In this document: one piece after another, positions 24,901-37,508 of the stretch
How the letters are laid out: every line of letters begins with the position of its first letter
Numbering within the stretch: the first letter of the stretch is position 1
Assembly: GCF_039555335.1 (NCBI RefSeq)
Contig: NW_027305498.1
Span: forward strand, 744,001 to 808,000
DNA: 64,000 bases
Direction: 5' to 3'
Source: Amphiura filiformis
Taxonomy: Eukaryota; Echinodermata; Ophiuroidea; Amphilepidida; Amphiuridae
Position numbers and translations under genes: made by a program
The notes under the pieces: model-generated
What the model was told of the DNA's origin: nothing
Seen by the model: the letters and a program-made list of their open reading frames with translations, nothing else
The model's database searches: none

Positions 24901-27900
24901 AAATAGTTTCACCGTCACTGGCACGTATATTAAATGTAGTTTAAATCATAAGTATGCTTTCGAATTTCTGATTCATTCACAGTTCTGGCAGTGGTGCAGA
25001 GCCAACTATGTATCCTTAAAGAAAGACCAGATCTTTCAAGAGGCGGTGCCATAAGATGGTCTCTACCGCATGCAGAACTATGTTTTTGTCAAGGTGTCGT
25101 GGCACCGAAATATACCAAAACATGTACAGGAAAGGATGACGAGTATGGCGTTGGAGAGTTTTGGTTTGTTGATGACCCACGTCCACTTACCATGCGCCAT
25201 AACTGGGAAAAGGATATACTTGATGTACTTTTGGACCGTGCTTATTGTGGTAACATGACATTTGTGTAGTACGATATAGCACTAGTAGTAATGGTAGTAG
25301 TATCTAGTAGCAGTAGTATAACAACCTCAGTGATTAACCCTAACTTACCAAACATCAAAAAACCTCATTAAATAGCATATCCAAGGGCCGGTATCCCACG
25401 TGCGAAAAAAAAAATAATTTCGCTTCTTCTTCTTTCTTTCTTCCTTCCTTATTTCCTTCCCCTCGCTATGCGAAATTAACCAGGTCTCTGCATACTTTAC
25501 ACACTGTCGCTGACCCCGGGCGCTGGCTACTGTACATTGCTAGTGGTCCCCATCATTAACCCCTTCGGACACGAATTTGGATAGTAATTTGTGAAAAATT
25601 AAAAAAAAAACTACCTCATCAAATAAGCAAATTAGGGCCTATGTACAAGTGTACACATTGTGACTAAGTGACGACGTTTACAATGATTTTTGGATACAAT
25701 TGTACACATTATGACTAAATAATGGCACTAAAACTTGGTAACATGTGTGAAGCAACAAACTTTAACCCTTTGTTTCTTTTTTCTGTTGTCTTCATACGTA
25801 CGTATCTGTAGGCTCTTAACTGTCATTAATTTGGTATAAAATGCTAATAAACAGTTCTTGTCTTTTTGAGAGACCGAGAAAGACATCACACTTAATAAAC
25901 TTGATTTCTGAGACTAATTTTGTTACTCCACCCTACACGATCCACTTTCGGGCCCATCACCGACCAGTTACTCCTAACTATCTCTGTAATAATAGGCCTA
26001 CAGAGTGGTATTGCCAAAAATGTATCCACAGCAAATTATAAACTGAATGGAAATATTAACAAAAGAGTTTTTACTTTTGATGATATTACTTATAATGATG
26101 TACAAATTATACTAAATAACTCCAATATATTGATAAGATTAGTCACACTGTGTACAACTGAACACAATATATTTACAAGGTGAGACACACTGTGTACAAT
26201 TGTACACACCATTTAAAAAAAAAATTCGACACCACATATGTTTGAAGCATTTGATCAAAAATAGTGTTCCATGTGTTCTACAGGTCTTACACTAACCCCC
26301 TAACTAGAATTTAGCTTGTCCACAATGTTATTTTATATAATATTAAAAAGGAAAAGTACCTGTCTTTTGGCAACGTGCTGTTGTGGGTGATGCCCTCTTA
26401 GATTGTGAAAAGTGATATTCATCTAGGCGATGGCGCTCTGCACTGGAGGATAGCATATGAATACACAATTGTGCACATGGTGTTTGTTTGCAGTAATAGG
26501 CTTCCCCTGGCCTACAGAGCGCAATATAAGTTCACGTGTACAATTGTACACAGTATGTACGAAGGGGGTTAAATAAAAAAATTGAAAAGTCAATATAACT
26601 TCTTGTACGGGTTACAACTGGACAAAATAGCAGTAAGTTCTTTGTCCAGGAGATTTTGAAACTATCAGTTATGTATTTCATTTGTGATCACCGACTCGAT
26701 TCGGTTTTCTCAATTTTTTTTCTTCATTTTAAAAATATTGGTCAACAAAGATCAAAATTTGACTTTTATTCAATTTTGACCAAAATTTTGGATATTTTAA
26801 GGTAAATTTTTAAAACGAAGAAAAAAATTCAAAAATTTGAGAAATCTGAATCTAGTTTTGTGTCTTTAGAACACAAATATGCAAATTTCGTCAATTTGGA
26901 TATTTGGAGTAAGTTGTTATGGTGGACTGAAAAAATCGTCATGGAAAATCAAATTTGGCGCTTTCCTCAGAAATTGCTCATTTTTGCAGGAATCGGCCGT
27001 GCTATTTGGGTTTCTTGCATAATTTCCTTTCTGAAAATGTATAATACTATATACTTATCATCATTATTTTTGAAGATACAATACAAAACAATGTCTAAAA
27101 TTTCCAACTTTGATTGACCCTGCGTGCCACCTTTTAAGTAACTAACATTCCCCTCATTCTCTCTTTCTTGTAGACATTGATGAATGTGTCAGCTTCCCTT
27201 GTCGAAATGGAAGCTCTTGTATCGATCGAGTAAACAGCTATGCATGTCAATGTCCAAGTGGGTGGACAGGTGTACACTGTGAAGTAGATATAGATGAATG
27301 CACTTCAGGGCCGTGTGTGAATGGCACGTGCATCAATGATGTCGACCAGTATATCTGTGAATGTAACCCAGGGTGGCAGGGAACTAATTGCGACATAAGT
27401 AAGTGTTAGGTTTTGTTTAATTAACCGTCACAAACGTTAAAACGTTTGCTTTTCTGAACAATATCCACTTTCACTTTATTAACAACCGTGTTGGTGTTAT
27501 AAGTTTATTCCTATGTATTTACTTGCTTTGGTCGACTCTTGTAGTCGGATACCGCATTGGCTCTCCAAACTGCTCTATTCAAAATACAACTTGATGGCTG
27601 GTCCAGTTAGTCTCGTATCCTCTGCAAATAATTTGATGTCATCCTTCTTAGGCGGACCCTCTTGCTCGCTTTCCATGTTTGGGCTGCCACCCAATTGAAG
27701 CTGCTTCCCCTTCACGCCTTGCATAGTGACTTGCAAACTTGAACCTTCTAATCATGAGTTTCTCAGCGATAGGCAATAGTTCCCCATACAGTTCTTTATT
27801 GTTGGTGTGTGTTTGCCATAAGATATCTAGTGCTTTCCGCAAGAGACGGGTGTATCAACCATCCATTGCTCTTCTCATTTAAGGGTGTTATTGTCCACGC

Positions 27901-30900
27901 TTCTGCCCCGTATGTTAGTACAGATTCAACGTTGGTTGTAAATAACTTGATCTTAAGTCTCTTGACAGACTCATTTTGAAGTGTGCCTTTCTGATGGTAA
28001 ACCCCTTCTTACTACTGGCAGCCCATGTACCTAGATATTTGAAGTCATGCACTATTTCCAGTTAACTTCACCGCCTTTGAGGTTATCGGCTAGAATCCTG
28101 CAAAATCCAGGTATGTGATTGTGCGAGGACCACTTCCGTACTATTCCTGGACTCAAGAATGAAGCCAAGCCGCTTTTCATTGCCTTCCCTAGCATTCCTC
28201 CGAACATAGTCAATAACTGTAATAAGGAAGAATGGTGCCAGAGTGTCTCCCTGCAAAATTCCTACTTGGATCACAAAATCCTTTGTGACGCCATCAGGTG
28301 ATGTGACATGAGAAACGGTTGGTACATGTATCCTATGGCAGCCACTAGCCTCTAAGGCATCCCATATGCTCCTATTATGGCAAGCATTTTCCTATGGTGG
28401 ATGCCTTCTTCTTGAACTTGATGAATATAACTGCATCATTCAGAATGTTGTTAATGATTTCTTCTATTAATAAAAGTAAGTATCTCTGACACCCTAGATC
28501 TCCCAGGTTAAAAACCATTCTGATTGAATCTCATGACCGGTTCAAGGTAAGGTCGAATCCTATTAAGTAACATTCTGTTAAAAAATTTTCCTAAATCTCC
28601 ACTTTTGGGGGTTGGTACGAGGTTGAGAAGTGATGCCTCATTACAGAGGTTGAACCTATACCATAAAGGTTGCGCCATTGTTGGACTTCAGGTGGAGTCC
28701 CATCATCACCAGGGCCTTTCCCCTCGGAAATGTATTCTTGGCAGCGTCATATTCTTCCTTAGTTGCTGGAAGTGTTGGAACCAAGCATTCAATCTTTCAC
28801 ATTGTGTGTTCCCGCATACTCCTAAGGAGCCAATTAGACATATTATTGCAACGAATATTGTTTTGCAGGATCAATTAACCCTTGTACTACTGACGTATTT
28901 TGGTACACCCTGTATTTGACGAGGATGGGGTACTAATCTATAGCTATTATCGTATGTGCAGCCTCTCAAAATTAGTAAATTCTAGCTATCAACGCACAAT
29001 TGGGCATAAATTACTTTTTGTCTTGAAAAAGCGTACAAATGTTATTTCACACATAGGATTTTGGCTACCACCTTACACCATCGCGTATTAAGGTGGTAAT
29101 TGTTCACAACAATCAGCGCATCAGATGGCCTTAAGCTGAGCCAAAGTAATTTTGTCACTGATTTTTATCACAAAATTATATACTCTTATAACATTAGCTT
29201 TTCTATCTGTCATCCAGTAAGCTGAATGTTATTTTATGTTCCGTAAATTTCAGACACAGATGAGTGTGCAAGTAACCCATGCTTGAATAGTGGGACCTGT
29301 GTTGATCACCTTAATCAATATGAATGTATGTGTGCTCCTGGTTGGGAGGGCAACAACTGTCAACTAGGTCAGTACATACTACGGTATAACATAGTTAAAT
29401 TTTCTTTACCGGGTTATTTATCTGAACATTATGTAAATCACTTTTGTTATATAGACTTAAAATGCAGTTCAACTGATTTGTATCATAAAATTATTTATAA
29501 TAATTAGCTTTTTTCTATCTGTTATGTGTCATCCAGTTATATGAATGGGATTTTATATTCCATTGACTTTTTTTTTAAATCTCAGACACAGATGAGTGTG
29601 CAAGTAACCCTTGCTTGAATTCCGGTACCTGTGTTGATCAACTTAATCAATATGAATGTATGTGTGCTCCTGGTTGGGAGGGCGACAACTGTCAACAAGG
29701 TCAGTACACACTACGGTATTACCTGGTTAAATTCTCTTTACCGGTTGTTTTATCTGTAATTATGTCAAACACTTCGGTTATAGACTTTAATTGCAGTCCA
29801 ACTGCTATAATTCTGGCTTTTTCTATATGTTGTATCATGGAGGTATATAAATAAATGGAGAATGATCTAGCCAAGCATCTTTTGTACTACGTTGGTTATG
29901 ACCAATTATTGTTTAATAGGCAATTTCAGGGGATATTGATTATGCTAAGCTGATTACATTGTTAAGTCTGTTTCACTGGTCATTTATTTCAATGGGGTGC
30001 TAAATGCAGTTACTTATAATGTTTATTGAAAGTGCTCATGTTTCAGAAAATTTAATATTAAAATGTCATTTTCGCCAAAAAATTGCATTGAAATCGGTCG
30101 TTTTGAATAAAATAAACACCCTATCTGTAGGCCTATACCTGTTATATTGTGACCCCCTACATTTTGGTCATGATTCTTGAAAAATTAAATTAGGCTATGA
30201 CCCCTATTTTTCTTTCCAAAAGTTATGACCCCCTGTATAGGCCTATTTGGAACCCCCCTCCAAAGAAAATGATGGCCCCTAATAATATTAATAATCATTT
30301 AGGCCTAAATACTGATAATTATTTATTATAAAATGAGAAGTGTAATGATTATGAAAAGATTTTAGCTGAATTCCGAAGTACTTCCGGTAAATTTTACTCA
30401 ATTGGCCCAAATTGGCCCAACATAATTTTTTCACAATCGGAAGGTAAAAACGTTTTGCTTTCATTTGCACTATATTTGAACTCCCTCAGACCCCCTTAAA
30501 AGCTTAATATATGAACATGAAAACTAAGTATATTGGTCAAGTTACGGCACAACTAGTGTTGAAAACAGTTTCATAACTTGAGAACAGAACATCCAAATTT
30601 CATCAGGTTTTCGCACAATCATACATTGAAACTATAAGCTATCAAAACTGGCGACTTTGAACAGCTAATTGACTAGCTGACGTCATTATACAGTCTCTTT
30701 TACAAGCCTTCCGGTACGGGTCAATGTAGGGTCAATTCCTATGAGGAAATTTTGGGAGTGACGATCAATGAACCATGGTAGAGTCTCATAACCATCGTGG
30801 AGATCAATAGCTTGGCTGAAGTGGCTAGTCATTCAAGTTTGGTGACTCATTGAATAGAGGTAATCGGATAATCTCCACTTAAGAGATTAGAATTCTGGCG

Positions 30901-33900
30901 ATCATTCTCCATTTATTTATATACCTCCATGGTTGTATGTCATCCAGTTAGGTGAATGTTATTTTATTTTCCATTGATTGGTTTTTTAATTTCAGACACA
31001 GATGAGTGTGCAAGTAACCCTTGCTTGAATTCAGGTACCTGTGTTGATCAACTTAATCAATATGAATGCATGTGTGCTCCTGGTTGGGATGGCAGCAACT
31101 GTCAAGAAGGTACAGGGTATAACCTGGTTCTTTACCGGGTGTTACATGTTAAACACTTTGGTTATAGTCTATAAATCCAGGCGAAATGATTTGTATCATA
31201 AAATAATCTATACTATTAGCATTTTCTAAATGTTATGCGTCATCCAGTAAAGTGAATGGTGTTTTATATTCCATTGATTTTTGTTTAAATTTCAGACACA
31301 GATGAGTGTGCAAGTAACCCTTGCTGGAATTCCGGGACATGTGTTGATCAACTTAATCAATATGAATGCATGTGTGCTCCTGGTTGGGATGGCAGCAACT
31401 GTCAAGAAGGTACAGGGTATAACCTGGTTCTTTACCGGGTGTTACATGTTAAACACTTTGGTTATAGTCTATAAATCCAGGCGAAATGATTTGTATCATA
31501 AAATAATCTATACTATTAGCATTTTCTAAATGTTATGCGTCATCCAGTAAAGTGAATGGTGTTTTATATTCCATTGATTTTGTTTAAATTTCAGACACAG
31601 ATGAGTGTGCAAGTAACCCTTGCTGGAATTCCGGGACATGTGTTGATCAACTTAATCAATATGAATGCCAGTGTGCTCCTGGATGGGAGGGCGACAACTG
31701 TCAACAAGGTTAGTACACACTGGGGTATACAATGTAACCTTTTCTTTACCGGGTGTTACTTATGTACAATGTGTCGAACACTTTGGTTATAGACTTAAAA
31801 TGCAGTCCAACTAATTTGTATCATAAAATTATCTATAACATTGGTTTTCCAATTCTGTTATGTGTATATTAACTTTTATAAATTTCAGACACAGATGAGT
31901 GTGCAAGTAACCCTTGCTTGAATTCCGGGACCTGTGTTGATCAACCAAATCAATACGAATGCACATGTGCTCCTGGTTGGGAGGGCGACAACTGTCAACA
32001 AGGTCAGTACACACTAGGGTATACAATGTAAACTGGTTAACTTTTCTTTACCGGGTGTTACTTATGTACATTGTGTCGAACACTTTGGTTATAGACTTAA
32101 AATGCAGTCCAACTAATTTGTATCATAAAATTATCTGTAATATTGGTTTTCCAATTCTGTTATGTGTATATTAACTTTTTAAAATCTCAGACACAGATGA
32201 GTGTGCAAGTAACCCTTGCTTGAATTCCGGGACCTGTGTTGATCAACCAAATCAATACGAATGCACATGTGCTCCTGGTTGGGAGGGCGACAAGTGTCAA
32301 CAAGGTCAGTACACACTACGGTATAACCCAGTTAAATTGTCTTTACCGGGTGTTTTATCTGTACATTATGTAAATCACTTTGTTTAGACTTTAGATGCAG
32401 TCCAACTGATTTGTTTCATGAAATTATCTATAATATTTTAGCCTTTTTATATCTGTTAGGTGTCATTCAGTTAGGTGAATGGTATTTTATGTTCCATTGT
32501 TTTTTGGTTGTTTTTAAATTTCAGACATAGATGAGTGTGCAAGTAACCCTTGCTTGAATTCTGGGACCTGTGTTGATCAACTTAATCAATATGAATGCAT
32601 GTGTGCTCCTGGTTGGGAGGGCAACAACTGTCAGCAAGGTCAGTACACACCAGGGTATAAATTGGTTAAAATTTCTTTGCCGGGTGTTTTATCTGTACAT
32701 TATGTAAATCACTTTGGTTATTGTATTAAAATGCAGTCCAACTGATTTGTATCATAAATTATCTATATATATACTTCTAGTGCCCGTTTCTATTCATCGT
32801 TATGTATTCTTCTCCCGTGCATTATTTTTCGCGAACTACTTCGCGTGCAGGTTTATATAAACCTGCACGCTAAACAATACATTATCTAAAACCCGCACGC
32901 TAAACAATAGATTTTAGATAATACGTGCACGCTCAAATACTAGAAATACTATTTTCACATTACTATATAACTTATATAACTATGTTCGATATATATACCA
33001 CCAAAAAAGTACAAATATACATTCTGTGGTGTTAAAATAGTTATAGGGTATGGTATTTTTTCATGCGCACTTTGTAAATCATAGGTTACAACCTGTTCTA
33101 TTTTGCAACTATCATTGCCATAAATTATGATTAATGAACTCAAATAAATCAAACATCAAATGAGAATAATCGAGCTTCTATTAATTAAAAAGGGCTAAAA
33201 ACAGGTGGATCATAATTATACAAGATGACACCATTAGAAAATATTCATCATTTTACAAATGAATTACATGTAGGCCTATATCTAAGATAACATAAACACG
33301 CCCGGGAAACACACACTAGCGTATAACATCATGATCATGCTGTATAATACTGAACAAATTGAAAAATTCCACTGTCGTGTGTTTTAACAATATTAGTAGA
33401 TTTTAAAGTTCAAATTGTAGAACTATAAAGTCCAGTTGATATTGATATAAGTTTATTCTCTCATCTCCATTCACCGTAGTACTACATGTAGTGGGACGTC
33501 AAAATCGATTGTGTCCAGGTCAGCTGCTTCAGTGCTCTCTGTGTTCAGAACCACGATATTAAATGATCACAACATAAAGTCAATTGGTTACAAACCATGC
33601 GTGAATAAGTTACTAAAGTATGACGTATGGCGCAATCGATACCATTGATAGCTAACTTATACAGTGATTGATTTTCTTGACCAGTTACTAGTAAATGCTA
33701 CCTGGTCAATGACCTGACGGTGTTTTTAAAATTTAAGATATTTGACCTAATATTCAAACTAATAATTATTATAATGAATGCATCAATTAATATTGCCTAT
33801 TGTTTTAATACACTCAAAGTATATGACGGATAATGTACTCGTGCAAATGCATTCGTCAAGATAATCGCACTTGCCATGGAGTTATTGCATTTAGCTATCG

Positions 33901-36528
33901 AGCCTATCGGCTCTCGAGCTAAATGCAATAACTCCACTGCGCGTGCGATTATCTTGACGAATGCATTGCACTCAGTTCATTATCCTTATCATAATATTAG
34001 TTTTGCCAATCTGTTATGTGTCATCCAGTTAGGTGAATGGTATATGTTCCATTGACTTTTTTTTAAATTTCAGACACAGATGAGTGTGCAAGTAACCCTT
34101 GCTTGAATTCCGGGACCTGTAATGATCAACTTAATCTATATCAATGTATGTGTGCTCCTGGTTGGGAGGGCAACAACTGTCAACAAGGTCAGTACACACT
34201 ACAGTATAAGATGGTTAAATTTTCTTTACCGGTTGTTTTATCTGTACATTATGTCAAACACTTTGGTTATATATAGACTTTAATTGCAGTCCAACTGGTT
34301 TATATCATTATCTATAATATTGGTTTTCCAATTCTGTTATGTGTCATCCAGTTAGTTGAATCGTAATTATGTTCCATTGATTTGTCTTTCTTAATTTCAG
34401 ACACAGATGAGTGTGCAAGTAACCCTTGCTTGAATTCCGGGACCTGTGTTGATCAACCTAATCAATATGAATGTATGTGTGCACCTGGTTGGGAGGGCAA
34501 CATCTGTCAACAAGGTTAGTAAACACTAGGGTATAACCTGGTTAACTTTTCTTTACCGGGTGTTACATCAGTACACTATGTCAAACACGTTGGTTATATA
34601 GACTTTAAATGCAGTCCAACTGATTTATATCATAAAATTATTTATACTATTAGCTTTGTATGTCTGTTATTTGTCATCCAGTTAAATGAATGGTACTTAT
34701 GTTCCATTGATTTTTCTTTTTTAAATTTTAGACACAGATGAGTGTGCAAGTAACCCTTGCTTGAATTCTGGGACATGTGTTGATCAACTTAATCAATATG
34801 AATGTATGTGTGCTCCTGGTTGGGAGGGCGACAACTGTCAACAAGGTAGGTACACACTAGGGTATAACCAGCTTTAATTTTCTTTGCCGGGTGTCAACAA
34901 GGTCAGTACATAATAGGATATAACCTTTCTGTGTTTCTCAAGCCGTATACCGAATTTCCTCTCATTTTTCCCGATGTAAGATCGATTACAATTCATACAG
35001 GGGATCTTGTAAACAGTCTGGGTCACGTTTGTCTTTCGAATGAACTAGTTCCCTTCGGAGCATGTCGTGCGGCTTCATTGCTGTAGAGATACTTTTGTAG
35101 TAATACTTTTTTATCATTCTTGACATCCTATGTGACTCCTGTCACATAGGTAGCAAGACAATACCTCTGCTTCGGGTGCTGACATCAGTCTTTTAGCCGG
35201 TTTCTTTGGCTTGGCGCTTTGCAACTGGTCTTAACTTTCTCAAAAGACCATTTAGGGTAACTGTATATGTTTGGAGCGCTTCTTGGATTTTCTTTTCCTC
35301 TTCACCTTTGCCCTCCTGTTCCTGTTGTATAAAAAGCGTATCACCCCAGTTTCTGATGTAAAGGATGGTATGAATGGTACTTGAGGTATTGGTCGGTATG
35401 CGTAGGATGGATAAAGGAGGCTATAGAAATTAGAAATAGGATTGACACCACCATGAATAGAGATGGCGGACAGTATCAGTTATCTCACATTTCTGATGAG
35501 TTTCTAAAACAGGGAAAAAAATACCCAGATAGAAAATTAACCGGCAACACCAAGACCGGTGCTGGAGATACATCTAGCGTCGGTTGCCAGTAGGACTCAC
35601 CCATCATCAAGTGATGACAAAGGCAAAAGTGTTGCTAAAACGTACACAAGTAAGTGCAATTTCTGGAGCAGATACAACGAACTTTGTTTACTAAGTTTTC
35701 TCCACCGATCCTGATGTATTTGTTCAACCATGATTTCTTGTTAAATTACAGACATAGATGAGTGTGCAAGTAACCCTTGCTTGAGTTCGGAGATCTGTGT
35801 TGATCAACTTAATCAATATGAATGCATGTGTCCTCCTGGTTGGGATGGTAACGACTGTCAACAAGGTAGGTACACACTAGGGTATAACCTGCTTAACTTT
35901 TCTCTGTCGGCTATGATATCTGTACATTTTGTCAAACACTTTGGTTATAGACTTTAGATGCAGTCCATTTGATTTGTATCATAAAATTATCTATAATATT
36001 AGCTTTTTTTTATCTGTTATGTGTCATCTAGTTGTGGTGAATGGTATTTTTGTTCCAGTGATTTTTCTTTTTTAAATTTCAGACATCGATGAGTGTGCAA
36101 GTAACCCTTGCTTGAATTCCGGGACCTGTGTTGATCAAGTTAATCAATATGAATGTACGTGCGCTCTTGGTTGGGAGGGCAACAACTGCCAACAAGGTAG
36201 GCACACACTAGGGTTCAACCTGCTTTAATTTTCTTTACCGGGTGTTATACTATGTCACGAACTTTGGTTATATACCCTTTAAATGCAGTCCAACTGATTT
36301 GTATTATAAAATTATCTGTAATAACAAAAAAAATTTTCATATTAGACTTTCAAAAATCTATTTTTTTTCAATTGAGCACAATCTGGCAGTTGATGTTGTT
36401 GTTGCAAACTGTGCGCGCAGTAATAAAACAATAATTTGTTTTAAATATTTTGTTTTTCTGATGACTTGCAGTTAATGTAAGATTTTTATTTGTGTGGCTA
36501 TAGTGTAAATGATGATGATGACGACGAC

Positions 36529-36579
<51 letters not shown>

Positions 36580-36617
36580 GGTGTAGATGATGATGATGAT
36601 GATGATTATGATGATGG

Positions 36618-36707
<90 letters not shown>

Positions 36708-37364
36708 GTCGTGATGGTGACGATGATGGCAGTGATGAAGGATTTAATTTAGTAATAAATTTTCAACCCCCTCCGCACCCACCCAGTCAATGTTGTTTTG
36801 ATACTGAGACAGGAACGGACAATTGGTCTAGTATTGGCTCCAACATTGCTTTGGGGGGGGGGGGGGGCTGCAAGCAATATGAAACATTAATGTTTGCCTC
36901 TCATGTTACTTGCAATGTGTAAACAAAGAGCACGTTTCTATGGTATCAGTCACAGCAGAGAAGATGTAACCTGTTTACTTCTCATGTATATGTTTTTGCT
37001 TAACACGTGTGCTATGACGTGACCCAAAAAATACATCATCTCCAAATACACAGTTCAGTGACCTCGAGGCCTCCATTCAACAAGAAAGTTAACCTGTTGT
37101 TATAGAAGATCATGCATTTATACCAAATACACTCAGAGGTCAATATATGAGTGCACAAACATTATAGGGTCAACAAACTGTGTCTTTATAATCCGAACAA
37201 CATGTGACATATTTTTTTAAAGGCCAAATCGACTTTTACAATGTTTATTGAAGAGATAACATATGCATAATCTCAGTTTGCGAGTAGATAAGAGGTCAAA
37301 TTTTTCCATGTTAAAAATAGAATTACATGCTAGGCATGTTTGTTACTCTTTTCGTTTGTGTATT

Positions 37365-37407
<43 letters not shown>

Positions 37408-37457
37408 GTCAACGTCATCATTATCATCTTTGATTTAATTTGTTCATCATCATCATT

Positions 37458-37508
<51 letters not shown>

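Larger units (their letters stand above)
29254..36196 (+). repeat. Gene 2 exons 4-16: tandem array of thirteen 114-nt EGF exons
   Basis: Exons lie at 29254-29367, 29586-29699, 30996-31109, 31296-31409, 31595-31708, 31889-32002, 32191-32304, 32525-32638, 34074-34187, 34401-34514, 34732-34845, 35752-35865 and 36083-36196. Each encodes one 38-residue calcium-binding EGF domain of the pattern [20 protein letters not shown] and [10 protein letters not shown]. Introns also share text, such as TTTACCGGGTGTT near the start and GTCATCCAGTTAGGTGAATG before the acceptor. The repeat unit is therefore exon plus intron. Start spacing is 294-334 bp except for three gaps of 1,410, 1,549 and 1,020 bp; each gap holds foreign sequence. 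The units at 30996 and 31296 are almost identical for 300 bp. Confidence 0.92.

Noticed and set aside
36490..36715. Acidic poly-D or poly-M protein
   Set aside because: It is the translation of a (GAT)n microsatellite, and all frames are low complexity.
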